Shown here: positions 6,568 to 14,124 of the stretch, in pieces | Layout: each line of letters begins with the position of its first letter | Numbering within the stretch: the stretch's first letter is position 1 | DNA from: a bacterium | GTDB taxonomy: Bacteria; JALSQH01 | Direction: 5' to 3' | Length of the DNA stretch: 14,124 nt | Assembly: GCA_026985515.1 (NCBI GenBank) | Contig: JALSQH010000099.1 | Span: 1-14,124 of the forward strand | Position numbers and translations under genes: made by a program | Notes under the pieces: model-generated | Told to the model about the DNA's origin: nothing | Databases searched by the model: none | Seen by the model: only the letters and a program-made list of their open reading frames with translations

Positions 6568-7730
6568 GTTTTCTTCTTCCAACATACAGCAGGTATGGTG
6601 TAAAATTTGTATCGGGTAAGGGCCCTTACCTCTATGATGAGAATGGGAAGGAGTATCTTGATTTCCTTTCAGGAATAGGGGTCAATATTTTTGGATATGC
6701 CTATTCTCCTCTGGTAGAAAAACTAAAAACCCTTGCTGAGAAACCCTGGCATCTGTCCAACTATTTTCAGATAGATTCACAGGAAGAGCTTGCAGGAGAA
6801 ATTGTGAGGTCTCTTTTTCCTGCAAAGGTTTTCTTTTCCAACAGCGGGGCTGAGGCCAATGAAGCTGCTATAAAATTTGCCAGACTGTATGGTAAAAAGA
6901 GGAAGAATGGTGCATATAAAATCCTTGTTGCGGAGAATTCCTTTCATGGAAGAACACTCGCCACCGTTTCAGCAACAGGTCAGGAAAAGGTCCAGAAAGG
7001 TTTTGATCCGCTCTGCCCCGGTTTTGAATTTTTCAAATTCAACGATCTTGCCTCACTTCTTGACAGGGTAAGTGAGGAAGTTGTGGCAGTTATGGTTGAG
7101 CCGATTCAGGGAGAAGGTGGAGTTATACCGGCGGAGGTTGATTTTCTCTACAACCTGAGGCAGGAGACGAGGAAGAGGGGGATACTTCTCATTCTGGACG
7201 AAGTTCAGACGGGTGTTGGGAGAACCGGTGACCTTTACGCTTTTCAGGGATACGGGGTTCAGCCTGATATTTTTACATCAGCAAAGGCACTTGCTGGAGG
7301 ATTGCCAATAGGTGCCACCATTGTGCATGAAGAAATTTCTGATGTTGTTACACCAGGTGTTCATGGTTCCACATTTGGTGGTAATCCCCTTGTTACAGGT
7401 GTGGCCCTTGAAGTTATCAGAAGAGTAAAGGACCCGGAGTTTCTTGCGGGGGTTCGTGAAAAAGGGGAGTATCTAAGGGATAAGTTGCTTCAACTTAAAA
7501 TGAAATTTTCCTTTGTGGAGGAGGTGAGGGGGAGAGGACTTATGTGGGGAATTCTTCTGAAAATCAAATGCGGTGAAATTGTGCAGAGAGCCCTTGAGAG
7601 GGGGTTGATAGTTAACTGTACTGCTGAGAGGGTGGTGAGGCTGCTTCCGCCGCTGATTGTGGAAAAGGGGGAAATAGACAGGGCGGTGTCGATTATTGAG
7701 GAACTATTTCGGGAAATTGAGGAGGATTAG
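6564..7730 (+). CDS. argD: Acetylornithine aminotransferase ArgD
   Basis: This 388-aa class-III PLP aminotransferase converts N-acetylglutamate semialdehyde to N-acetylornithine, using glutamate. Visible features are the PLP phosphate-binding [16 protein letters not shown] (92-107), [15 protein letters not shown] (126-140), VEPIQGEGG (178-186), D212 in [14 protein letters not shown] for the pyridine nitrogen, and Schiff-base Lys241 in [30 protein letters not shown] lies downstream. The length fits bacterial ArgD. ATG 6564 overlaps the argB stop (ATGA), with GGAG at 6552-6555. The substrate-contact stretch reads [13 protein letters not shown]. Context with argB and argF makes ArgD much more likely than a GABA or ornithine transaminase. 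Confidence 0.95.
   Translation: MSFLLPTYSRYGVKFVSGKGPYLYDENGKEYLDFLSGIGVNIFGYAYSPLVEKLKTLAEKPWHLSNYFQIDSQEELAGEIVRSLFPAKVFFSNSGAEANEAAIKFARLYGKKRKNGAYKILVAENSFHGRTLATVSATGQEKVQKGFDPLCPGFEFFKFNDLASLLDRVSEEVVAVMVEPIQGEGGVIPAEVDFLYNLRQETRKRGILLILDEVQTGVGRTGDLYAFQGYGVQPDIFTSAKALAGGLPIGATIVHEEISDVVTPGVHGSTFGGNPLVTGVALEVIRRVKDPEFLAGVREKGEYLRDKLLQLKMKFSFVEEVRGRGLMWGILLKIKCGEIVQRALERGLIVNCTAERVVRLLPPLIVEKGEIDRAVSIIEELFREIEED
7719..7726 (+). promoter_or_regulatory. Shine-Dalgarno sequence of argF, inside the end of argD
   Basis: GAGGAGGA lies 5 nt before ATG 7732. It fixes the argF start at 7732 and argues against the in-frame ATG at 7696, which would add 12 basic residues and overlap argD by 35 bp. 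Confidence 0.75.
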
Positions 7731-7731
7731 G

Positions 7732-8634
7732 ATGAAAAAGGATTTCCTGACACTTTTCAGTCTGGAGAGGGAAGAACTTGAATGGATACTTCAGAGAGCT
7801 TCGCAGTTGAAGAGAGCGAGGCAGGAGGGAAGAATTATAAAGACCCTTGAGGGTAGAACCCTTGTAATGATTTTTGAGAAGCCTTCAACCAGGACGAGGC
7901 TATCCTTTGAAATAGGGATGTACCAGCTGGGTGGTACTGCGGTTTTTATGGGAAAACAGGAGAGCCAGCTTGGCAGGGGGGAAAGTATTGAGGATACGGC
8001 AAGGGTTATATCGAGGTATGCAGATGCCATCATGATAAGGACATTTGGGCAGGAAACAGTTGAAAGACTGGCTCAGTATGCCACCATCCCGGTAGTAAAT
8101 GGATTGACAGATAAGTATCATCCTGTTCAAATTTTGTCAGATGTCTTTACAATTATTGAAAAATTGGGTAAAATTAGTGGGGTAAGAGTGGCGTATCTTG
8201 GTGACGGAAACAATGTGGCCCATTCGCTTATAAATGGAGCCGCTGTTTTTGGATATGAATTGAATGTTGCGACACCTGAAGGTTTTGGACCTGAGAGAGA
8301 AATTGTTGAAAATGCAAGGGAAAGGGGGGGAAAGATAGAGATACTTCATGATCCCTTCACCGCTGTTGAGGGGGCAGAGGTGGTTTATACAGATGTGTGG
8401 GTGTCAATGGGACAGGATAAGTCTGATCTCACCCCCTTTCAGAAATTTCAGGTAAATGGTGAACTTCTGAGAAGAGCCCACGAAAATGTGATGGTTCTTC
8501 ACTGTCTCCCCGCCCATAAGGGAGAGGAGATAGAAGAAAAGGTTTTTGAAGAGCATGCTGAGGAAATATTTACCCAGGCTGAGAACAGATTACATGTGCA
8601 GAAAGCATTGCTGGAGTATTTGATACTGCAATGA
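7732..8634 (+). CDS. argF: Ornithine carbamoyltransferase ArgF
   Basis: This 300-aa enzyme joins carbamoyl phosphate and ornithine to give citrulline. The carbamoyl-phosphate site has EKPSTRTRLSFE (STRTR at 52-56), QLGRGESIEDTARV and HPVQ (130-133). The ornithine side has TDVWVSMGQ (SMG at 225-227) and LHCLPAHKGEE (HCLP at 257-260), which separates it from aspartate and acetylornithine carbamoyltransferases. Two small departures from the commonest motif forms are HPVQ in place of HPCQ/HPTQ and HKGEE in place of HRGEE. The chosen ATG is behind GAGGAGGA, one base after the argD stop. The stop overlaps the J-domain gene by 4 nt. Confidence 0.95.
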   Translation: MKKDFLTLFSLEREELEWILQRASQLKRARQEGRIIKTLEGRTLVMIFEKPSTRTRLSFEIGMYQLGGTAVFMGKQESQLGRGESIEDTARVISRYADAIMIRTFGQETVERLAQYATIPVVNGLTDKYHPVQILSDVFTIIEKLGKISGVRVAYLGDGNNVAHSLINGAAVFGYELNVATPEGFGPEREIVENARERGGKIEILHDPFTAVEGAEVVYTDVWVSMGQDKSDLTPFQKFQVNGELLRRAHENVMVLHCLPAHKGEEIEEKVFEEHAEEIFTQAENRLHVQKALLEYLILQ

Positions 8635-9830
8635 AACTGGATGAAAATAGTTTGAAGGCAAAACCCAGAATAGTTGCGTCAGGTTCCTTGGAGGGTCTGA
8701 CCCTGACTCCGGAGGAAGGGTTTGTTTTGTCTCTGATTGACGGGAAGACCTCCATAGGGGAGATCCTGATGATATCAACTCTTCCACAGGAAAGAACCCT
8801 CGAACTTTTAAAGAAACTCCTTGATTACGGAGTGATCACGCTGGATGATTCAGAGGGGCCAATATCGAAGTGGTGGAGTAAAAGTTCAGGAAAGTCCGAT
8901 AGAAGGTTGGAAAATTCTGATGTTAAAAAAGAGGAAAGAAAGGTTAGTGAAGATTCCATCCCGGAAGAGGTGTTGAGAGATATTGAAAGGATGTATCAGT
9001 TTGTTCAGACGAGAAATTATTATGACATACTCGGATTGCCAAGAAAAGCTTCAAAGGAGGCAATAAGGCAGGCTTACAGATCCCTGTCAAGGAAGTATCA
9101 TCCTGATCAGTACTACCAGAAGGTTTCTCCTGAAACACGGAAGAAACTTGATGTTATTTTTGCAACAATTTCAGAGGCTTATTCAACTCTCAGCAATCCT
9201 GAAATGAGAAGGGAGTATGATGAGGAGCTTGCAACAGGGGTAAAAAAGAGGAAAATAAAAATTGACATTGCTGAGAAAGAAGCGGATACACCGAAGGAGA
9301 AGGCGTACAGATTGATAACTCTGGGTGATGAGGCATATAAGAACAGGGAGTATTCATCAGCTCTGAATAATTATAAACTTGCCAGACAGCTGATTGGTTC
9401 ACTCCCCTCTCTTGACGAGAGAATAAGGAAAGCCCAGATTGCATCCGACTTGAGAAGGATGGTGGAAAAGATTGAGAAAGATGAGATGCTGCTTGAGCTT
9501 GACACTGTTAAAGAGATGGTTTCTCTCGTAAAGGCTAACCTTACACATCTACCTCCGGACCCCGAGCTTCTTGTAAGGGCGGGGAAGATAATGATGAAGA
9601 TGACCAGGGCTTACAGAGTAGCGGCAGAATTGTTTTCAATGGTGAAAAAATATGGAATGTTAAAAAATGATGTGGTTTTTCTTCTTGCTGAGGCCAAAAA
9701 GGAGTCTGGTGATGTGGAGGGTGCGATCAGGGAACTTGAAGAGATCCTCAAGAGAGACAGGAAAAACACAGAGATAAGAGAAAAAATAAGAGAACTGAAA
9801 CTTCTTTTAAAACAGGGCAGTGTGAGGTAG
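8631..9830 (+). CDS. J-domain protein with N-terminal winged-helix-like domain and TPR tail
   Basis: This 399-aa protein is a non-canonical DnaJ (class C). Residues about 20-72 (LTPEEGFVLSLIDGKTSIGE, then a leucine-rich helix and YGVITLDD) form a small helical, winged-helix-like module seen in other Gram-negative multidomain proteins. A charged linker follows. The J-domain covers about 129-198 with NYYDILGLPRKASKEAIRQA, HPD at 157-159, and AYSTLSNPEMRREYDEE. The HPD is needed to stimulate DnaK ATPase. Residues about 222-258 look like a TPR (KAYRLITLGDEAYKNREYSS), with further helical repeats to a Lys/Glu-rich end. The Gly/Phe and zinc regions of true DnaJ are missing. It overlaps argF by 4 nt and is followed after 1 nt by a DnaK paralogue, its probable partner. 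Substrates are unknown. Confidence 0.88.
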   Translation: MKLDENSLKAKPRIVASGSLEGLTLTPEEGFVLSLIDGKTSIGEILMISTLPQERTLELLKKLLDYGVITLDDSEGPISKWWSKSSGKSDRRLENSDVKKEERKVSEDSIPEEVLRDIERMYQFVQTRNYYDILGLPRKASKEAIRQAYRSLSRKYHPDQYYQKVSPETRKKLDVIFATISEAYSTLSNPEMRREYDEELATGVKKRKIKIDIAEKEADTPKEKAYRLITLGDEAYKNREYSSALNNYKLARQLIGSLPSLDERIRKAQIASDLRRMVEKIEKDEMLLELDTVKEMVSLVKANLTHLPPDPELLVRAGKIMMKMTRAYRVAAELFSMVKKYGMLKNDVVFLLAEAKKESGDVEGAIRELEEILKRDRKNTEIREKIRELKLLLKQGSVR

Positions 9831-9831
9831 T

Positions 9832-11412
9832 ATGAGCAGAGCAATTGGTATAGATCTTGGAACGACCAACAGCTGTGTTGCTGTTGTGGAAAGGGGTAAA
9901 CCCGTTGTTATTCCCAACAGCAGCGGATATAGAGTCACTCCATCAATATATGCTGTTACAAAGGATGGTAAAAAACTTGTTGGACACCTTGCCAAAAGAC
10001 AGGCTGTGATGAATCCGGAAAATACAGTTTATGCTTTTAAAAGATTGATTGGCAGGAGATTTGATTCTCCTCAGGTGCAGGAATCAATAAAAAGGTATCC
10101 ATATAAAATAGTGAGGGGACCCAATGATGATGTGAGAATAAAACTGATTGACAGAGAATACACGGTACCTGAAATTGCTGCAATGATTCTGACTGAATTG
10201 AAGTTTATGGCATCAGAATTTCTTGGTGAGGAAGTTGAAAAGGCAGTGATAACAGTTCCTGCCCATTTCAATGATAGTCAGAGACAGGCTACTAAAGATG
10301 CAGGAAGAATAGCGGGCCTTGATGTGATAAGAATAATAAATGAGCCCACCGCAGCTGCCCTTGCCTATGGATATGGCAGGAAGAAAGAGTCTGGTTTAAT
10401 AGCGGTTTATGATCTTGGTGGAGGAACTTTTGATATATCCATTCTTGATTTAAGTGAAGACGTTTATGAAGTTATTGCCACTGCAGGTGATACCTTTTTG
10501 GGAGGAGAGGATTTTGATAAGAGAATAGTGGAGTATCTGATTGCAGAGGGGAAAAAGCAGCTTGGTATAGACCTGTCAAAGGACAAACTTGCCATGCAGC
10601 GCTTGAAGGATGCTGCTGAAAAGGCCAAGATGGAGCTTTCCACATTAATGGAGACCAAGATAACTCTCCCCTTTATTGCCACAGGTCCCTCGGGTCCTCT
10701 GCATCTTGAAGTTATTCTTACAAGGGATCAGCTTGAACAGATGGTACTTGATCTTGTGGAGCAGACACTTGAAATAGTGGAAGAGACATTCAGGGAAAGC
10801 GGTGTTAAAAAAAGCGACATAAAGGATGTTATCCTTGTTGGTGGTCAGACGAGGATGCCCCTTATTCAGAAAAAGGTTGCAGAATTATTCGGGAAGCAGC
10901 TGAGAAAAGGGGTACATCCAGATGAAGTGGTGGCTGTTGGTGCCGCTATTCAGGCAGATATGCTGATGAGAGAGGATAAGGATCTCCTGCTCATAGATGT
11001 TACTCCACTTTCTCTGGGTATCATGACATATGGAGGATATTTTACCAGATTGATTCCCAAAAATACCCCTGTTCCCACCAAAAAGAGTCATATCTTCACG
11101 ACGGTCAAAGATAATCAGAGATCGGTTAAAATAAGTGTTTACCAGGGAGAGAGTGATATTGCGGAGGAAAATGAATTACTCGGTGAATTTGTTCTGACAG
11201 ATATTCCCCCTGCTCCCAGAGGAGTTCCGGAAATTGAAGTAACCTTTTCAATCAATTCAGATGGAATAGTGAGTGTTTCAGCCAGAGATCTTGCAACTGG
11301 AAAGGAGCAATCGATTCAGGTTACCACCAGAAACAGGCTCTCAGAGGAAGAAATTAAGAGAATGAGAGAGTTGAACGAAGAGTATCAGGTTACTCTCAAA
11401 GGAGATAAGTAG
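9832..11412 (+). CDS. DnaK-like Hsp70 chaperone lacking the C-terminal helical lid
   Basis: This 526-aa protein is about 100 residues shorter than standard DnaK. The ATPase domain is complete and keeps E. coli numbering: [11 protein letters not shown] (5-15), K70, P143, R151, E171 and T199 (YDLGGGTFD). Such numbering implies the extra N-lobe segment of Gram-negative DnaKs. The allosteric linker DLLLID (384-389) leads to [13 protein letters not shown] and a full beta-sandwich peptide-binding domain to about 500. Only [18 protein letters not shown] of lid helix A remains, then the chain stops. argG begins 27 nt on, so this is not a recent frameshift. It is probably a specialised paralogue working with the preceding J protein. 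The housekeeping dnaK should lie elsewhere. ATPase function is expected, but stable substrate clamping is doubtful. Confidence 0.93.
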   Translation: MSRAIGIDLGTTNSCVAVVERGKPVVIPNSSGYRVTPSIYAVTKDGKKLVGHLAKRQAVMNPENTVYAFKRLIGRRFDSPQVQESIKRYPYKIVRGPNDDVRIKLIDREYTVPEIAAMILTELKFMASEFLGEEVEKAVITVPAHFNDSQRQATKDAGRIAGLDVIRIINEPTAAALAYGYGRKKESGLIAVYDLGGGTFDISILDLSEDVYEVIATAGDTFLGGEDFDKRIVEYLIAEGKKQLGIDLSKDKLAMQRLKDAAEKAKMELSTLMETKITLPFIATGPSGPLHLEVILTRDQLEQMVLDLVEQTLEIVEETFRESGVKKSDIKDVILVGGQTRMPLIQKKVAELFGKQLRKGVHPDEVVAVGAAIQADMLMREDKDLLLIDVTPLSLGIMTYGGYFTRLIPKNTPVPTKKSHIFTTVKDNQRSVKISVYQGESDIAEENELLGEFVLTDIPPAPRGVPEIEVTFSINSDGIVSVSARDLATGKEQSIQVTTRNRLSEEEIKRMRELNEEYQVTLKGDK

Positions 11413-11427
11413 TTTTAAAATCCTAAT

Positions 11428-11435
11428 AAGGAGGT
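11428..11435 (+). promoter_or_regulatory. Shine-Dalgarno sequence of argG
   Basis: AAGGAGGT, 4 nt before GTG 11440, supports the GTG start. It lies in the 27-nt gap after the DnaK-like gene, where no terminator hairpin is visible. Confidence 0.75.
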
Positions 11436-11439
11436 CAGA

Positions 11440-12654
11440 GTGAGCGAAGTAAAGAAGGTTGTTCTTGCGTATTCTGGGGGGCTGGATACTTCAGTTATTC
11501 TTGCATGGCTGAAGGAAACTTACAACTGCGAAGTTATAGCTTTTGCTGCTGATCTGGGGCAGAATGAGGATATGGAGGAGATCAGGGAGAAAGCACTTAG
11601 GACCGGAGCAGATAAGGTTTATATTGAGGACCTCAAGGAAGAATTTGTGAGAGATTATGTTTTCCCGATGATGAGGGCAAGTGCCATTTATGAAAACTAT
11701 TATCTTCTTGGAACATCCATTGCAAGACCTCTTATTGCGAAAAAACAGATTGAAATTGCGAGGAAGGAGGGAGCTGATGCGGTGAGTCACGGTGCAACTG
11801 GAAAGGGGAATGATCAGGTACGATTTGAGCTTACATACTACACCTTTGAACCATCCATAAAGGTGATAACTCCATGGAGAATATGGGATTTAAAGAGCAG
11901 ATCTGATCTCATTGACTGGGCAAGGAAAAGGGGCATACCGGTACCTGTTACTAAAGATAAACCATACTCCATGGATAGAAATCTGCTCCACATAAGTTAC
12001 GAGGGTGGAATTCTTGAGGATCCATGGGCAGAGCCTCCGGAGGATATTTTCCAGCTCACAGTCTCGCCTATGGATGCACCCGACGAACCTGAATATGTGG
12101 AAATAGAGTTTGAAAAGGGAAACCCTGTCAAGGTAAATGGGGAGAGACTTTCTCCTGCCGCGTTGCTTGATAAGCTCAACAAAATAGCAGGTAAACATGG
12201 TATAGGAAGGGTGGACATTGTTGAGAACAGATATGTTGGAATGAAGTCGAGGGGAGTTTACGAGACTCCTGGGGGTACCCTTATCTACCATGCACACAGA
12301 GCTCTTGAATCCATAACTCTTGACAGAGAGGTAATGCACTTGAGGGATTCTCTCATCCCCAGGTATTCAGAACTGGTCTACTATGGTTACTGGTTCTCTC
12401 CAGAGAGGGAATCGCTACAGAAGTTCATTGACCATACACAGGAAAATGTGACTGGTACGGTTAGACTCAAGCTTTACAAGGGAAATGTTATTATTGCAGG
12501 GAGAAAATCTCCATACTCCCTTTACAGTCCCGAGTTTGCCACTTTTGAGAGAGAAGAGGTTTACAATCAGGCTGATGCAGAGGGATTTATCAAAATTAAT
12601 TCTCTGAGATTGAGAATAAGGTCACTTCTTGGCCGGAGGGAAGGTGAGGAGTAG
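11440..12654 (+). CDS. argG: Argininosuccinate synthase ArgG
   Basis: This 404-aa enzyme makes argininosuccinate from citrulline, aspartate and ATP, the step after ArgF. The N-terminal ATP pyrophosphatase P-loop AYSGGLDTS (10-18) is intact. Next come [19 protein letters not shown] (about 89-107), [15 protein letters not shown] (116-130) for ATP/aspartate binding, [21 protein letters not shown] for citrulline, and the C-terminal synthetase domain with [19 protein letters not shown]. The length matches the family. Translation starts at GTG 11440 behind AAGGAGGT. The last 11 bp overlap the next gene. argH, which often follows argG, is not adjacent here. Confidence 0.97.
   Translation: MSEVKKVVLAYSGGLDTSVILAWLKETYNCEVIAFAADLGQNEDMEEIREKALRTGADKVYIEDLKEEFVRDYVFPMMRASAIYENYYLLGTSIARPLIAKKQIEIARKEGADAVSHGATGKGNDQVRFELTYYTFEPSIKVITPWRIWDLKSRSDLIDWARKRGIPVPVTKDKPYSMDRNLLHISYEGGILEDPWAEPPEDIFQLTVSPMDAPDEPEYVEIEFEKGNPVKVNGERLSPAALLDKLNKIAGKHGIGRVDIVENRYVGMKSRGVYETPGGTLIYHAHRALESITLDREVMHLRDSLIPRYSELVYYGYWFSPERESLQKFIDHTQENVTGTVRLKLYKGNVIIAGRKSPYSLYSPEFATFEREEVYNQADAEGFIKINSLRLRIRSLLGRREGEE
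12635..12640 (+). promoter_or_regulatory. Shine-Dalgarno sequence of the secreted beta-rich protein, inside argG
   Basis: GGAGGG lies 3 nt before GTG 12644, within the argG coding end. The spacing is short but usable, and this is the only start that places a complete signal peptide at the N-terminus. Confidence 0.55.
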
Positions 12655-14124
12655 TTTACTCCTTTTGCTTTTTCTTCCCTCCCTCCTGATAGGGGGTGAG
12701 GGTTATTTTTCTCCCATTTACAGATGGAGTGGTGGTGTTCTCTGGGGCGAAATAGATAAGTTAAAAATGCCCTCTTTTTATAATTTCACGGGTTTGAGTT
12801 TCTCCTCTGAGAAGAATTTTCCTTTTGTTGGTTACTCTGCCTCTTTTGGTAAAATAAAGTATAGTTTCTGGGCTGGTGAAAGTTACTCCTCCCGGAGCAC
12901 CAGAGTAACTGCGGCTGCAACGGTGCCACAGGATGGTGGATTTCTTTCAGGAGAGAGAGTTGAAAAGGGAAAGGAGGGTACAGGAAGGGGAGAAGTGGGG
13001 GCGAAATTGGGATTGGTCCAGGGGAATGTTTCCCCGGAAGTAATGATTGATTATTCCTATTTTTCCAGAAGTTACCTGCCTTCTTTTGAATTACTTCCTC
13101 CCTGGGAGCTTGATCTACCTGATCCTGTTACTTCTGCTGTTCTTTTCAGGGAAGATGGAGAGGAGATGGGTATTGAAAAGACGCCTGTTGAATCTGGAAA
13201 TCTCGTAGTTCATAACCTCACTGCTGGTCTGGGAATTTTCACAGAGGAGAGTCTGTGGATGGGAATTAAATTTAAGTGGAAGAGGTTGAAACTCAGCGAA
13301 AAAGATCAGATAGCTGAAAGCGGAAGCAATTTTGAATACATTTCTGGGCCAGAGAGGTACTGGAGTTATGACGAATATGGAGTGGGTCTGGGGAGCATCT
13401 TTGAGGGGAAAAATTTCAGGATTCAGGGGGACTTCAGTTATCTGCCAGGATATGATCTCTCCAATTCATTTGATAGGTGGAGGTATTACTACAGGGAGGA
13501 AGTTCCATCAAGTTATGGCAGAGAGTATACAATTTATGATTTGACATTTGAGGATAACTTTTCTGGAAGGGTGGGGAGAGGATTTCTGGGGGAAGTTATT
13601 CTGCTGGTGAAATCCCCTGTACAGGGAAAATTCCTTTTCATTTCAGGAGCTTCCCTTTCCTATTCTCGTTTGAGGGGGAATTACAGGGTCGAGGGTGGAT
13701 TTACCGTGGATTCCCATATTCTCCATAGCACCGGGGAAACAGATGTAAATCCACAGGCAAACTATCTGGAGAAATTTTACGGTGTGAGAAACTACGATGT
13801 TGAGGAGTTCCATGAAGATTTTTCATTCAAACTTCCAGTCATCTTTCAGGGTAGATTTTCAGATATCAACTTTAAAGTAGGTTACATCCTTTCGGGAGAG
13901 TATCGTCATTCTTATATTAAAAGGGAGTTAGCCAGTTTCACTCCATTGAAAATTGTCAGGATAAGTGGGGGAACAACCTATTCGGAAAATAGCAATTTCC
14001 TCCCTCAAACAGAGGGAAAATCTGTTTCTTATATGTTTAACCATGAAGATCTGTTCCTGGGCATGATTGATTATGAGGTGGAGGGTTACTTTGTAAGATT
14101 CTGGCTCTCAACTGATAGTGAAAC
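12644..14124 (+). CDS. Secreted, probably outer-membrane beta-barrel protein (5' part; runs off window)
   Basis: A reading frame from GTG 12644 is open for 493 codons to the window end. It begins [20 protein letters not shown], a Sec signal peptide with one Arg and a leucine-rich core, followed by [20 protein letters not shown]. The rest is rich in aromatic and small residues alternating with polar ones, for example [35 protein letters not shown] and [16 protein letters not shown]. These look like amphipathic beta strands joined by charged loops. I read no cysteine in the visible part. There is no lipobox and no recognisable TonB plug. These traits fit an outer-membrane barrel or surface beta protein of a diderm, but I cannot name a family. 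It overlaps argG by 11 bp and so looks like the next operon gene. Confidence 0.75.
   Translation, partial: MRSSLLLLLFLPSLLIGGEGYFSPIYRWSGGVLWGEIDKLKMPSFYNFTGLSFSSEKNFPFVGYSASFGKIKYSFWAGESYSSRSTRVTAAATVPQDGGFLSGERVEKGKEGTGRGEVGAKLGLVQGNVSPEVMIDYSYFSRSYLPSFELLPPWELDLPDPVTSAVLFREDGEEMGIEKTPVESGNLVVHNLTAGLGIFTEESLWMGIKFKWKRLKLSEKDQIAESGSNFEYISGPERYWSYDEYGVGLGSIFEGKNFRIQGDFSYLPGYDLSNSFDRWRYYYREEVPSSYGREYTIYDLTFEDNFSGRVGRGFLGEVILLVKSPVQGKFLFISGASLSYSRLRGNYRVEGGFTVDSHILHSTGETDVNPQANYLEKFYGVRNYDVEEFHEDFSFKLPVIFQGRFSDINFKVGYILSGEYRHSYIKRELASFTPLKIVRISGGTTYSENSNFLPQTEGKSVSYMFNHEDLFLGMIDYEVEGYFVRFWLSTDSE

Noticed and set aside
7696-7731. Alternative upstream argF start adding 12 residues
   Set aside because: The extension ([12 protein letters not shown]) is not typical of OTCases, overlaps argD, and the strong Shine-Dalgarno sequence points to 7732.
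11421-11432. TCCT-AATA-AGGA repeat that could hide the argG ribosome binding site
   Set aside because: Four base pairs with a 4-nt loop is too weak to be a believable structure.
11403-11439. DnaK truncation as a frameshifted pseudogene
   Set aside because: Only 27 nt separate the stop from argG, leaving no lid remnant in any frame. All ATPase residues are intact.
11890-12339. Long open frame on the - strand inside argG (149 codons)
   Set aside because: It lies wholly opposite a certain argG, has no ribosome binding site, and its translation resembles no family. It is a shadow of a purine-biased gene.
13332-13544. 70-codon + strand frame inside the last gene
   Set aside because: It is in another frame within the 493-codon secreted-protein gene and has no ribosome binding site.

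Overview
The window is dense, ordinary-looking bacterial chromosome, with one non-coding gap above 40 nt (1817-1951). Several signs suggest a Gram-negative, possibly thermophilic bacterium. An outer-membrane-type secreted protein ends the window. The DnaK-like protein carries the extra N-terminal-lobe segment typical of diderm DnaKs, so its key residues fall at E. coli numbering. Arginine codons are almost all AGA/AGG, and the proteins are rich in Glu and Lys. The order xerC-hslV-hslU followed by arg genes recalls Desulfobacterota/Deltaproteobacteria-like genomes and, for xerC-hslV-hslU, the Bacillus codY operon. No exact taxon can be named. No RNA gene, CRISPR array, insertion sequence, attachment site or origin was seen.

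Left part (1-1816). The tail of an unidentified + strand gene is followed by an OsmC-family protein. Facing it on the - strand is a coupled pair: an unrecognised 188-aa protein and a MurU/RmlA-type sugar-1-phosphate nucleotidyltransferase, whose 3' end overlaps osmC tail to tail by 25 bp. 

Control region (1817-1951). Two divergent sigma70-type promoters are visible (TTGACA-16-TAAAAT leftward, TTGACC-17-TATTAG rightward). The same ACCCTACC box lies at or just after each -35, giving an inverted repeat that could be a shared operator.

Right part (1952-14124). Eleven + strand genes run with junctions from an 11-bp overlap to a 27-bp gap and no visible terminator, so they look like one long operon. 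In order they are xerC, hslV, hslU, a REC-GAF-coiled-coil protein, argB, argD, argF, a J-domain/TPR protein, a lidless DnaK-like protein, argG, and a signal-peptide-bearing beta-rich protein that runs off the window. argB, argD, argF and argG cover kinase, transaminase, carbamoylation and argininosuccinate-synthesis steps of arginine formation. argC, argJ and argH are not in view. HslVU is an ATP-dependent protease. The J/DnaK pair sits inside the arg genes.

The most unusual items are the DnaK without its helical lid next to a non-canonical J protein inside the arginine operon, the degenerate receiver protein placed where Firmicutes keep CodY, the secreted beta-rich protein coupled to argG, and the mirrored promoter region.
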